The notes under the pieces were generated by a model, which worked only from the letters and a program-made list of their open reading frames with translations, searched no databases and had not been told where the DNA came from. A stretch of 64,000 nucleotides of DNA, taken from contig JAVHZZ010000003.1 of NCBI GenBank assembly GCA_036250195.1, forward strand, positions 293,109,065 through 293,173,064, given 5' to 3'. Shown in pieces: positions 31,502 through 43,212 of this stretch (the stretch's first letter is position 1; every line of letters starts with the position of its first letter). A program made the position numbers and the translations under genes. Origin of the DNA: Mixophyes australis. Its lineage: Eukaryota > Chordata > Amphibia > Anura > Limnodynastidae.

Positions 31502-34268
31502 GTTCCACCCTTTGATAGTTTAATAAACTATCACCTTAAAGATGTTATATGCAGGATCTCAGTACCACGTTTCATTGCTATGTAATGCAAGTCCCCTTTG
31601 GTGTATGACCATGCTTTCTGTAGATCTAAAAAAGTTATCATAAGAGAGAGTCTTAATCCTCAAAACGATTTCTTCTTTTACTTTAGAATGTATACCTCTG
31701 GAGCTTGGAGATAACCTTTTGTATGCCCTTCAAGGGTGCAATAAAACATGTAATACATTATTTGGAAGGGTACAGAGTATGTTAGAACATGTATCAGTTA
31801 TACAGTTCTTCAAATTTAACAGGTTCATCCGTCCAACGCATGTCTTTAAGCTCAGAATACATTTAAACACTTCATGTTTATCAATAACATCATCCTATGT
31901 CTATCAATAGTGTCATATACAATCTCCTTCAGCTTGCGTTAATATACACACTTCTAATAATGTCATCAGTTCTTTTCATCAACACTTGTGGGCGGGCTAT
32001 TGTCTACTCGTTCTTCCTAGTCTTCCAATACTCAGGTTTCTTTGTACGTGAAACAGTGATCGACTTGCAAAATATTGGGAGACTCCAGACTAAGGGACCT
32101 AGGTGTCGTACTTTTCCCCTAGTGACCTCCCACCTATAATTCGGGTACCTCAAGAATAATTAGTGGAAAGAGAACTAGTCCTACTCGATATAATCACTGA
32201 GGCACGTGTGAGCACGCCCAGCACTTTGTTTGGTCTAAAACCTTACCCACCCAAGAATGATAATCATTCTCAAGGATGCCTGCTCAAGTCTGAATATTAC
32301 TGGACTGGCATCGCTGGGTGTACCTCTCTTCAACTATGGGGTCAACGTACTTACGGACGTAATGCTACTCAGACAATAGCCCCTTCCACTTTCTCAAGTT
32401 CCAAGGTTTCCAAATTTTCCTTTACCCCTGAATTGAATAGAGTAATTGGCTGGACTGATTGTGCTACTAAGTTCTCCTTCCTCCCCAATATCATTACCTG
32501 AACCAGCCTCTTTTCCCTGTCAATAATCAAAAGAATTGACCGTCCTGAAAAGAGAATGTGATGAGAGAAACACAAAACAGGAAGAACTACAATTTCATGC
32601 TGGACAACTGTCTTAGCCTTTGGCTCAGGTGCTACTAACTGCCTTCGAGGCCTCCCAGAACAGATTCATGAGTGCACTTGGATCCTTCTCTGAGAGTTGG
32701 CTCCTCTGCAGTGGGTGTAATGGGTACCAGTGTCTCTGCTACTCTTGGTGCTGGCATCTTACACTTGGCACTTGTCTGTCAAATAACCTGAGCCTAAGAA
32801 ATTACTGCTCCACAACTTACTCTCCCAATCCAACATCCTGACTGTTAGTGTGACTTTTCAGGAAACAGTGTTTTGAACGTTCTCGGTTGCTGTCTCACTG
32901 TTTACCTTCCCTCTAAAGGTCTAGACAAGTCTCTCAGTTACGAACTCATCCCAAGAGGAGTCAACAGATTAAGAGGCAGCCTAGGAGTGATCTTGATAGC
33001 GGGGAAGGACTAGTAGCCAAAGCTACCAGCCACTTCAATCAAGTTCCAACTCTCATTCTATTCAATTCGTTCTACCTAGTACCGTTACTTTATGTTCAAA
33101 CTGGTTTGTGGTTAATCAAAAAGTATGTAATTTGTTACCACTACTCATACATTATACATTTACTATCAATAACGTGAATACCCCTATCACCTATTATAAC
33201 TCTAGGGCTATCACATTGAATAACAAAAACTTTGAGTATGACACAGTAATACATTAGACACATTTCAATACACCTTTACCTAGACATATTTCATCAGTAA
33301 ACCAGTGTATACTTGATGTTCCTGCAAGGTGGTAATTGGATGACGTGGATTTGTTTCACCTGGAGAAATTCTTCAGGTAACCCAAATCTTCATATATTAA
33401 CTAATATGTGTATGTGTGCATGTGTGTATGTGTGTGTTCACATCTTGAAACAATACAACGAAAAAACAAAACATAAATTTGTCAGCTGTCACATAAAACC
33501 CTGCTGTCTATTTTACAGCTATGTTCGCCCTGGTGTGACAGTCATGTATGGTTGTGTGTGTAAGTGTGGACCTTACTAGCAGCTACTTCAGTTGGTAACT
33601 GTGTCACTGTATAAAGTCCTCTATGTAGTGTCCTACTCATGTGCTGGTATTGCTATAAAAAGATTTTTCAGTCATCTCAACATCGCCCCCTAGGCTAGAA
33701 AAATGCTGAAGACCAATGTACATCAATCGATTTTCCCTCTGCCAACTCATATGCCATTTTCAGTACCCCATATTCAGCTACTTGACTAAGTGAGAAGGGC
33801 AAAGGAGTCTATCTCTATAACACTTTCTTCAAATATAACAGTACTCAGTACATGTCTGTGTAACAGTGAAAAATATAAAACACGAAAATTCTACATTTTC
33901 TAGAGTTTCACATTATGTTGTATCTTGTGGCAAAAATCCTACTCCAATGTTCTAAACAGAGATGCATGACTGTATGCCTAACCTCTAGCGATCTCTCCAC
34001 CCTTTGTGCATAAATATAAAGGCACACTTTGTACAGGAGGCAAAAAGCAGATATGCAATCTAAAAAAAAAAACATGAATCATATTTCCACAACAAAAAAA
34101 ACTTTCTGCTTAACATTAGCAGCTTCTATACACATAACACCAAACCCCTAACTGTTTCTGTAACTCATGTCAATCTAGTGTGTATCTCCCTAAGTTTGTC
34201 TTATGTAAAAAAAAATGTCTTAGCCCCATTAATGAGACTGTGTCTATGTCTTTTCATATCTCTATACA

Positions 34269-34320
<52 letters not shown>

Positions 34321-35128
34321 TAGAGAGATACTAGCATAGATGTAAAGAATGAGAAATAAGAAAGCAAATGAGTAATAAGAATACAAAGATTTTTAATACA
34401 AGGGTTTGAAAAAAAAAACAGACATGCAAAAAGGGAGATTTTACAGCAAACATGACAGCTGGATTGGACACTATGGGACAATGGCTGTATTCATTCCACT
34501 AATCCCCTATTCACCAAACTATGACCCCTTCCCATACTTGACTAGGGGGTCTTACATCAACCGTGCAATCCAGTGTCGTCCGTCATTTGTTCATTAAGAA
34601 CTCGGTATCACCATAACTACATACCTTTGCAACGGACTTCCTGACTTATAACAGAGAAATGGGAAAAAAAATATTCTTGGTGACTCATCTGAGATATTTA
34701 AAACAATATTTTGGAGCAAAGTATGTACATACTTCATTTTTTGGATAATGATTATCAGCCAAACAAATTATCATGATCCGTTGTTAATTTGTCTTCCAAG
34801 AGTAATTTTTCTATTTCTCTATTCCACCCCCTTAAGCACTAAGTCTATATTCCTTTTGTGTACCCTTTTCTGTGAGAAGAAAAAAACAAGATAGTTATCT
34901 TAAAACAGCAAACAAAACAAACATTTTCTTTACCATCAGCCAGCCATCAGGAAAGCAAACATGTGATAACATAAAACAAACAAGCAAAATCGACAAAGTA
35001 TACTTTTAAATCAGTAAACTGCACACTAATACATACCACAGTTTAACATTTACCACGCCTGGTTGTAGGACTATAGGTGTGACCTGACTTATAGGGTGTT
35101 TATGTAACCCTCCTCTAGGATTGTCTTT
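31502..35128. other. Interior of ERV2 with no recognised pol or env
   Basis: 3.6 kb between the end of gag and the 3' LTR on the minus strand. I found no RT, integrase or envelope motif in any frame of either strand. A 112-codon plus-strand frame (32163-32501) and weakly hydrophobic plus-strand frames around 32640-32860 have no identifiable family. A purine-rich run (34272-34315, GA repeat on the plus strand) and a TG-rich patch (about 33400-33440) are present. It may be replaced sequence, or a decayed pol-env beyond recognition. Confidence 0.5.
34272..34315. repeat. (GA)n microsatellite
   Basis: About 22 uninterrupted AG dinucleotides. Minus-strand frames crossing it encode serine-leucine runs and are artefacts of the repeat. 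Confidence 0.95.
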
Positions 35129-36647
35129 TTATTTTCTACAATACTTCCTAATATGTCCTTCTTCTTTGCAATTGAAACACTTCAAAGATTTCTGTTTCTT
35201 TCGTCCCTTATAGTGGTTATTATAAATCTGAGGTTGTGAATGTAATCTTTCTAAAGCCTGGATACTCACCATCATTAGTCTATCACTCTGTGCTTTTTCC
35301 TTTTTGCATATATTTTTATCATGTTCTACAGCATGCTCTCTAATTTCATTTACTGTGAGACTTCTCCAGTTAGGAAAAGAGGTTTGTATCCAGGTCCTTA
35401 GATCCTCCCGGACACCGTCCATTAATACTGCAAAAGCTACCTCCCTATGATGTGGATTTTCCCTTATATCTGGTATCCCTGTGTACTTAATCATGGTTGC
35501 TAGAGCCCTAGCAAAATAGTCAGTTTTAATCTCACTACCTTTTTGTTTAATAGTGAAAAAAATTTCCCATTCCACTATCACTGGAAAATATATGACCGAC
35601 TGTGTAATTATACGTCTAATATTGTCCTGATTATCATCCTCGGTTAAGGATTTATCCTCCTCCAACATACAATCCTTAATGAACTTTTGTATGTCAGTAT
35701 CAAGAGGAAGACAGGCTCTAAACACCATTCGCCAATCTTTATTAGTGGGCTCATGTGCATTACCTAAATGTCTAATAAATTTCTGACACTTGGCCAAATC
35801 TTTTCTAGGATCAGGGAATCAGATATAATTGTAAACAGTTCCGTCCTAGTCCATGGATAATGCGTTACTACATGTTTTATAGGAATTACACCATCTCTGT
35901 CCGCCTTCCCATTGGGAACTGCTGTTGTGCAGACAGGATGTAGACCTACCAAATCACTAAATCCTGAACTAGTTGTTGGAATTGCTGTTGCAGTACAATG
36001 AATTCCCCATTTCTATTAATTTCCATATTATTCTCACCGATTTCAACCGCTGGCCCTGCTGGTAGGATTGTTCCTTTTTCTTGTCCGTGTGGTGCCCCTT
36101 TTACATTACCAGCATGAGCAATGGCCGAAATGACGGTGGGTACATTTCCTACTTCTGAAACATTACTCTTAACACGACTTAATACAACATACAAGTTACT
36201 GGTTACAGTTTGCACAGTTTTGGTATTGGCTGTACTTACCGCCCCAACCACATTTGTCGGGGGCGCGCTTGCGCTCAGTTCACCAAGCGTTGCAATGCAC
36301 ACTTCCGGAATGATTGTTTCTGGTACGCTTACTTCCGCTGAACACGCGCTTCCTTGCCACGTGTACCCTTCTTGTTGCCACAATTTTAAACAGCTATCAT
36401 GTTCAGTTCTTGTTTCTGTCGATTTAATCAACTGCACTTTATCTTTAACATTATTCAACACCTCTGACTTGAAACTACCTATGTTTGGGAAAGGTTTCAC
36501 ACACTCCCGAGTCATCTTGACCCATTTGTCGCAGTATGCCGTTGCATATGCACCATATTTATTATGCATTACATACTTTGCCGAACTAACTGGCCATACA
36601 TTAGGCAGCACAACATGAACTATCTCTAGTGTTTGCTGCGCATCCAT
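35129..36647 (-). pseudogene. ERV2 Gag with CCHC zinc knuckle, two frame breaks
   Basis: Structural protein forming the viral core. Three overlapping minus-strand frames read in order. 36647-35946 starts MDAQQTLEIV, without the glycine needed for N-myristoylation, and covers the matrix and an alanine/threonine-rich linker. 35952-35764 and 35797-35129 cover the capsid region, with YPWTRTELFTIISD, AHEPTNKDWRMVFRA and the YFARALATMIKYTGIPD segment. The end has CFNCKEEGHIRKYC, a CCHC nucleocapsid knuckle, followed shortly by a stop. One frameshift lies near 35946 and one near 35797-35800. The capsid part resembles gamma/epsilon-type retroviral Gag; the single knuckle fits that group. Confidence 0.82.
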
Positions 36648-37596
36648 TGTGAAAACAACCTATTTCTCAACGCTACACAAAAAGGGCCTTTTTACCTGTT
36701 CTCGTTTCAAACAGAGCCTGCTAGAGATTAACCGTGGATGATTTATTAAGGCTATGCCACCCACCTCTTAACTGTGGACGATTTATTGAGGCTACGCCAC
36801 CCACCTTCTAACTGTGGACTATTTAATCAGGCTACGCCACCCACCTCCTAACACAGATATATCACTATGGGCAGCAGAAATATCAGCTCCTCGATATCCA
36901 GGCTCAACACATAAAATCTGTCGAGTATATTACTGAACTGGTAGTATCGGAGTTTACCCGCCTTACCAGCGTAATTCCTCATGCATCTCCACCCAATTTA
37001 CAACCACGGTTGCACAATAAACCATGCAGTCCAATCGCACCGCTTAGCGATACTAGCTATCGCTAAACTTTGCAATTACTTATTGGGGAGTACGTTTCAA
37101 ATATTGTGGACGATTTAATCAGGCAACGCCACCCACCTTCTAACTCATACAATTCACATACACATACACCTTTTTTTGCGCAGAAAATAAATTTCCCAAA
37201 CAATGGCACTATCTTTCCAGAGGTTTTACCAAGTAATTACATTATACATATATATCAGACTATGAACACGATTGTTTAAACACGTGGCAACAATACCGGA
37301 AGTTCATATACGTTAAGCAGGAAGTACATATACCCTATGCAATGCAATACCATTTAAAACGCAAAACGACAATAAAAAGAAACATTTTTCTTGCTTGTCA
37401 GTAGATTCAAGTTAGCGTTTCTTCAGATTATGCAACAGCGGACATTCGGTTTAGAAACACAGAGTGAACAACAGGTTTTGAACACATTGCGTTCTTTCCC
37501 GTATGTGACGCGTCAATCCACCCTTTGTTGAGGAACCGAAATCCGTAAGCGCTGCATACCTTCCGATAACGTAAGCTCACCTTCGAGCCCCCAAAT
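36648..37596 (-). other. ERV2 leader with primer site and 40-bp tandem repeats
   Basis: Directly inside the 5' LTR the minus strand reads TTTGGGGGCTCG (37585-37596), matching the start of the tRNA-Pro primer site known from gammaretroviruses; the rest of the 18-base site is diverged. A unit GTGGAYGATTTATTRAGGCT followed by ACGCCACCCACCT recurs every 40 bp at 36734, 36774 and 36814, with an isolated fourth copy at about 37107. Confidence 0.75.
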
Positions 37597-38466
37597 TATT
37601 AAAGTAATTCTATCGTTTTCAAATAAGCATTGCCCAAGCAATTGTGTTGTGTTTCCAACGCACAAAGTAATTTATTTTAGCAGAAGCAATAATTTAACAG
37701 TTCGATACATGATTATTATACAGTACAGCCAATACCAAAAGATAAATACATACAGCTGCATTCGCATGTGCTCGCTGCGCTCCCATGGGTACCAGTGGAC
37801 TGTATATCACTCTAGAATACTGTGGTCAGAGTAGACTGAGGTTAGTGGGAGCACAGCTATGATTATATACATTCAGTGTTACATAGAGAACAATGCAGAT
37901 GACGTGGCTTGCTTCTATAGGTCCAGACTCAGGCGGGTCCTGTGTAAACAGGTCATAGGCTAGTTCAAACAACCCTCTCAAAGGCTGGGGGTCAACATTC
38001 CAGATGATTCTCTCGCCAAGAAACCAGTTATACCTAGTCCATTAGCATTTTACAGTTTGGTATCACTCTGACTATTTATTCCCTAACATCAATAACTAGA
38101 GTATGCAATATGTGATCTCTTCGGTGAATGAACCGGACAGCTGCTGATGAATAGGGGATTAAAATGATATCAGACATGACACATTTTCTATTACCTGAAC
38201 CTTAAATAACACTGAATGTATACATATAATCATAATATATAAACTAATATTAAACTAAATACTATCTGCTCATAAATCACTGTATAACGGAACCAATATG
38301 AATATGAATTATAGAAATAACTAAATGTTGTAATGCGAGTGTGTGCGTGCCTATTTTAACGTACGATCGCAGTATGCCACGTGTAGCGTGGCATACTGAG
38401 TGCAATCGCACAATAAAACAATATTAACCAATATACCTTCGTTCATCCAATTATACGACTTCGACA
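37597..38466 (-). repeat. 5' LTR of ERV2
   Basis: 870 bp, TGTCGAAG... to ...CTTTAATA on the minus strand. It holds CAGTATGCCACG-TGTAG-CGTGGCATACTG at 38370-38398, a hairpin with perfect 12-base arms, near its 5' end. The solo LTR at 62932-63546 starts with related sequence. Confidence 0.88.
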
Positions 38467-38599
38467 CTACCCATGGTCAAATTGCCCGTTGGATACACTG
38501 AAGGACAGAAAACAAAATATTCAGTATGGATAGTTGGGTCAGATATACTGAAGCACAGACAGCAGAGGTGTCAATATGGATAGTCGGGTTGGATACAAA

Positions 38600-39555
38600 G
38601 GAACACAGGTAGCTGAGTGTGAAGACCTTTAGCAAGAATCCAGGAATTATCTTCGGGTCCATAACCCTTCCAGGCAAATTGAATTTGAAGAGCCCTTGGA
38701 AAAATGGGAGTTTAAGGCTTAATTAACCTCATATTCCTGGTCTTGTACAGAAACAGCAACGGGAGGAAAATTTGTTAAGTGGCTTTAGAAGAAAAACAGA
38801 AAACACATCTTCATGGTGGGAGGTAATTCCAGTTTAAATGCCACAGGGATGATGACCTTCAAGATCTTGATGGGACCTATAAAACAGGGGGCAAGTTTCC
38901 TGGAGGGGATTAGAAGATGCATGTTCCCTGTAGACAACCATACTTTTGTGTCCTGGAGAGAGAAGGGGAGCAGGTTGTCTCTTCTTATCAAAAGACCTTT
39001 TAATAAGAAGAGAGTTTTGGAACAGCTTCTGCTTGATTTGTGCACAATCTCTGGAAAATCTCTGTAAGAGGGATGCCTCCACAGGCACTCCGGAACATTG
39101 TAAATCAGAAAACAGAGAGAGTTTGTAATGAAAACCGTAAAGAACAAATAATGGAGAGACTAAATTAAATTTATGGCAATGATTATTATGGGTGAATTCA
39201 GACTAAGGTAAAAGGTCGACCCAATTATCCTGTTTAGCGGAGCTATAGCATCTAATGAATTATTCGAGCTCCTGATTTGTTCTTTCGGTCAGATCATTGG
39301 TTTGAGGGAGCTAAGTGGAGAATAAATGTAATTTGATCTCACAAGTGTGACATAAAGCTCGCCAAAATTTTGCCACAAACTGGTATGCCCGGTCAGAGAC
39401 TATGAAGTCAGGGCAGCTTAGAAGACAGAATATCTCCTATTTAAATATTTGAGTCAGAGAGAAGGCCAACGGTAGCCCTTTCAATAAAGTAAAATGGGAT
39501 GCGCAGGATAGACGATCAATGGCCACCCATACCATGGAACATCCTTTCCAAAAGG
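38600..39555 (-). pseudogene. Gypsy D integrase (C-terminal part) and chromodomain
   Basis: Continues from 48463 across ERV1. On the minus strand: VWVAIDRLS, then the second catalytic aspartate in FIVSDRAYQFVAKFWRA, then TNDLTERTNQELE with the catalytic glutamate, then ESFTHNN-like helix, then KVWLSTGNMHL and APCFIGPIKILKVI, and finally a decayed chromodomain near 38610-38740 (EYEVN, SHFSKG). Several stops. It abuts the gypsy D LTR. Confidence 0.82.
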
Positions 39556-39985
39556 TGTGAGAGTATAAAATAATTGATAGTTATTAAGATATACAAATAT
39601 GTGAAATGCCTTAAAAAAAACAATACAGGACTACGCTTTGAAGAAAAAAAACAGATGCTTCCTATGTAACAGACAGCAGCAGGAATCCAGACTGAAGGAA
39701 GCAGCTGGCAGGAAAAGCATGTAATGCTGAACAGAGGATGTGGGCTTAAATGTATATTTGCTGAGCTAAAGAGATTTCCTTATATGTCCTTGTCGTTAAC
39801 CAGTTAATGCTGGTCACTATGTATAATAAAGGATCAGCTTGCATGGACCCTCAGAGCTGATTTTGAAACTGCAACACCTTGTTTGTGTTTCATTTCTCCA
39901 CTTTGCTGTCGACGGCAAAATACCACATAGGAAATCAGGTTATCAGAGATTGATAGTAGGGGCACCAAGCCTCGGTACCCCGACA
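39556..39985 (+). repeat. 5' LTR of ERV1
   Basis: 430 bp. Begins TGTGAGAGTATAAAATAATTG, with a TATAAAA string only 9 bases in, and has TATAATAAAGG near 39820 that contains an AATAAA signal. It ends CCCCGACA. Confidence 0.9.
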
Positions 39986-39989
39986 TTTT

Positions 39990-40008
39990 CTGGGGACTTC
40001 GTCTGGGA
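39990..40008 (+). other. Primer-binding site of ERV1, tRNA-Pro-like
   Basis: TGGGGACTTCGTCTGGGA begins 4 bases after the LTR. It resembles the tRNA-Pro site (TGGGGGCTCGTCCGGGA) with two substitutions and one extra base. Proline primers are usual for gammaretrovirus-like ERVs. Confidence 0.7.
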
Positions 40009-40519
40009 TACTCAACATACCAGCCCAGGACTGACCAGAGACCTCCTCAATCTTCAGGAACAGCAGAACAAAACCGTGCGGTGAGCAGTTGAAGTTTTTT
40101 GCATTTGCAACTCCCTACTCCATCTGCTCTTCCTGTAAGATATAAGGTGGGGTTCAGTAGGGGATGGTATAACGGGTATTTGAACAAATTACTGAATAAC
40201 CTGTTTTCCTGATATATATTTGTTTTTTGTGAAAAATAGATAAGTGAATGTATGTGTTTGTGTCGATACAGGATATATATAAAAGGATGCAAATACATAA
40301 CTTATTAACTGACCTTGATAATCAAAAGCATTCCTCTATACTTGTTGCTGAGACCTCGCCTTGTTTTGTGTAGATGATTGTCCTTGGGTTTGAGAGGTCA
40401 TTATAAGAATCCTTCGCTCCTGAAAAGATTGAGTAATAATTGTACTAGTATTAATATATTGTTTCATAAAAACATCAAAGGGAGCTGAGGGAATCAGAGA
40501 CATGCTGTGGGGAGTATAA

Positions 40520-40777
40520 ATGTCAGAAAATAATCTTAGTTGTCCAGACTGTAAATGTGTTGTTATAATTCAAAAGGCTTTGACAATACAAACTAGTAAA
40601 TTGATAGCGGTGATAGGAACTGACACTGAGTGTTCAGTAACATATGGTAAACATAAGGAGGGAATTTTTAATCCAACGATATATACAGCAATAGTTGGAA
40701 GTCATGGTTGTCCAGACTATCTAAAAACCCAAATAGGATTGGGATGGTGGCTAATATATAATTTTTTAGAAGGATAA
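40520..40777 (+). CDS. Unrecognised 85-codon frame upstream of ERV1 gag
   Basis: Open frame between the leader and gag, starting MSENNLSCPDCKCVVI. It has a cysteine cluster (CPDCKC) and a later CPD. No family was recognised. It could be an accessory frame of the provirus or chance. No evidence of expression. Confidence 0.25.
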   Translation: MSENNLSCPDCKCVVIIQKALTIQTSKLIAVIGTDTECSVTYGKHKEGIFNPTIYTAIVGSHGCPDYLKTQIGLGWWLIYNFLEG

Positions 40778-40935
40778 GGCCACCTACATGTCCATTAATT
40801 AATAAAATATCAGTAAAGTATGTACCCAAGTTGATCAAGCAATCCATAACAGGATTTAATTGTAAAGGTGTATAAAATTAGAATAACAGTCACTTCTCAG
40901 GCACACTAGGGGCCGGTATTCCCATAACTGCAATA

Positions 40936-41346
40936 ATGGGGGCCCAGGGCAGTAAAGGTATGATGGTACAGACATCATACACTCCTGCGGATCTAGTTAA
41001 GGAAAGAGAAGGTATTGTGGCTGTTAGAGAAATCTATATCATCTTTAGGAAGGCGGGATTGCCAGATTTTCAGAAAGAATATAGTATATGGATTACTAGG
41101 AATAATAAAGAACACCAAGTATCAGCATGGGTAAGGGCATGTAGACAAATAGAACAAGAACAAACGGTAAAGGAAGAGATGTTAGAAGACATCCAGGGAC
41201 ATACAGCTGTAAACTTGCCTCCTACTCAGCCACCCCCAAGTGCACCATCAGACCCACATAGTCATCCATTAGGAGGGACGTCAGGACAACTACCCCCTGT
41301 AAAGGAAATTGTGATATTTAATTGTCAATTAGTTAAAAATGACTAA
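40936..41346 (+). pseudogene. ERV1 Gag matrix region, truncated
   Basis: 136 codons starting MGAQGSKG, with glycine at position 2 and serine at 6 as in N-myristoylated retroviral matrix proteins that target the plasma membrane. It continues with a helical polar region and a proline-rich end (PPTQPPPSAPSDP) as seen between matrix and capsid. A stop at 41344 ends it, and no capsid or nucleocapsid follows in frame. Identification rests on the start motif, position and composition. Confidence 0.6.
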
Positions 41347-42961
41347 CTACAGACCTTCGTAGGTAAAGAAATTCCAATTAGATTAACAGATTTAAAGGAT
41401 GAGCGGTTATGCTTCAAAAATTTGGATATAACTCACTTTCAGTAAAGATAAGCAAGATAAGCTGTCTGTCCTGCTCTAAGTGAGAAAGATTTACAGATGT
41501 CTTTGTTCAATTGGTTGCAGGTCATAGCTACAATTTAAAGGATTTTGTTTATTATTATAGTATGTAACCATAAGAGGGTATGCCAGGTTTTATGTATAAA
41601 TATTAGTATACCAGTTTCAGTAAAACAGAACTGATTAATCTAGACAACAGTGTGAGTCTCAGATCAATTCTTCAGTGTGCACCGTACACTTGAATTAGAA
41701 GGGATTTTACTGGCGGCAAAAGGTCTATTGCCTTTAACATACTTAGAGGCCACAGTGAGCTTTGAAAATCTTCCTGAAAAACTGTGAAGGAGTCGGGGAG
41801 AGGCAGAACTAGGAACGACAAAACCGCGGTGGGTAGAAGTTTTATTCTGCTCTAAAAAGGTCGTTGTTATTTCTGTGTCTTCTAAGATTCATCAGTTTGA
41901 TGTGCAGGTTCAAGAATACTCACCCTTCTGGTTCTGATAAGATTCATTGTTTGTATTTGTTATATTTTGACATATTGCTTTATATGTCTGTTGTTGAAGA
42001 AAGGTGTACAATAATATTTAAATTAGCCACTGAAGGATTTAGAGTTAACAGTATTTGTGCTGGTAGAAATTCGAGAAAGCCTTTTAAATTCAGAGGGTCA
42101 TTCTATTTTTGGCTATTGGAACTTGAGAATTGCACTGGACTATTTTTAGCTGCAGTCTTATTTTTCATATATTCTCTTTTGCGCCAGATATAATACTTTT
42201 TGTATTGGTTGTGCAAAATGAATTAGGAAAAAGAAAAGACAAATTACACATTGTGCATATTTTTTTTAGTTTTTGTTATGTTTCTGTTTTACAACCTGTG
42301 AGTGAGAGACAGAGAATGGAATGTCTTCCCCTTCCTATTCTGTGTAAAAGACTTCAGTGTGTTGAGAAAGGGAGGGGGGGTATGAGCAGAGGGGGAATGA
42401 AGTTGCAGATTCTCTCCCCAGTTTTTTCAGTGTTCAGTGTGAAAGAGAAGGATTTATTTGACAATATATGTGGTTGATAGCAAAAAGGTTTTTCACGTGT
42501 GCTTCGGTAATTCAAGAGTAATTGAAATATCTCAGCAGTGGTAACAACATAATTGAAGCTGAAGCTAATTGAATGCTGGGACTTGTAGTTCCACAACTCT
42601 ATGCTGTAACATATCAGTTATATTTATTTTTTTCTTCCTCTTTTAGCAAGAAAGAGAGTGTTTTGTGGATTACTGAAAGAATAATCTTTTCTGCTTTTCC
42701 ATTTTTAAACTTGTATTAGTATAATTTTACCACATTTCTGGATATTGATTTGAAGGGATTTTTTGTTAGTAATTTGACTTGTGGTACAATGTTAGGATTC
42801 CAGCTAGGTCATTTAGGTCTACTGTAGGTGCAAATGATTTATTTAATTTTTTTGGTGTTGCCTTATGGATAATTGTATGCCTGCTGAAACGATATTCAGC
42901 TGAGAGAATGTTAGGTGAACATTTGTGTGTGATTTAATGTCAGACCCCTAGACCAGGTGAA
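41347..42961 (+). other. ERV1 interior, non-coding, gag-pol region lost
   Basis: 1.6 kb where capsid, nucleocapsid, protease and most of RT should be. Open frames are short and without retroviral motifs. The sequence is T-rich and unlike the flanking ERV parts, suggesting replacement or an old insertion, but no boundaries could be seen. Confidence 0.5.
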
Positions 42962-43212
42962 TTGAAACCAAAAGAACCTCCTGCCCCACCCGCATACAAC
43001 GATATGTTGGATGCAGGAGATTCAGTGACACAGGCTATTTCACAGAGTCAAATAAATGAAGTAGCTGGTCCTGCTGGAGTTGCAAAAAAAACCAAAAAAA
43101 AAACCCAAAACTGTAGGTTCTGGGGACTTGTGGTTACAGAGGTGTTTAATACATTGTACACAATTACTAGAACAGGCTCCAGCAGCTGTTGAATAAAAAC
43201 AAGACACTCTTC
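42962..43212 (+). pseudogene. ERV1 fragment with PPAY late-domain-like motif
   Basis: A 76-codon frame with PPAPPAYND near its start. PPxY-type motifs recruit NEDD4-family ubiquitin ligases for budding and usually sit between matrix and capsid in gammaretrovirus-like Gag. Here it is separated from the matrix piece by 1.6 kb. The latter half (RFWGLVVTEVFNTLY) runs into RT-like sequence in other frames. Confidence 0.4.

Larger units (their letters stand above)
29103..38466 (-). mobile_element. ERV2: endogenous retrovirus, gag only, inside gypsy D LTR
   Basis: LTRs at 37597-38466 (5') and 29103-31501 (3', enlarged by a 1.5-kb insertion) begin TGTCGAAG on the minus strand. The provirus is flanked by CTAC at 29099-29102 and 38467-38470, a 4-bp target duplication. 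A tRNA-Pro-type primer site follows the 5' LTR and a purine tract (AAAGGGTGGAAC) precedes the 3' LTR. Gag with a CCHC zinc knuckle is recognisable, but no protease, pol or env could be identified in the 3.6 kb after it. Once the inserted element is removed the two LTRs are very similar. Confidence 0.85.

Noticed and set aside
32163..32501. 112-codon plus-strand frame as an envelope fragment of ERV2
   Set aside because: It lies on the strand opposite to the provirus, has no signal peptide, cleavage site or anchor, and no recognisable family.
34201..34481. Serine-leucine-rich minus-strand frames
   Set aside because: They read through the (GA)n microsatellite and its flanks; the composition is that of the repeat.
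42130..42477. 115-codon frame in ERV1 as a capsid or protease piece
   Set aside because: No major homology region, zinc knuckle or D-S/T-G motif; hydrophobic and T-rich like its surroundings.
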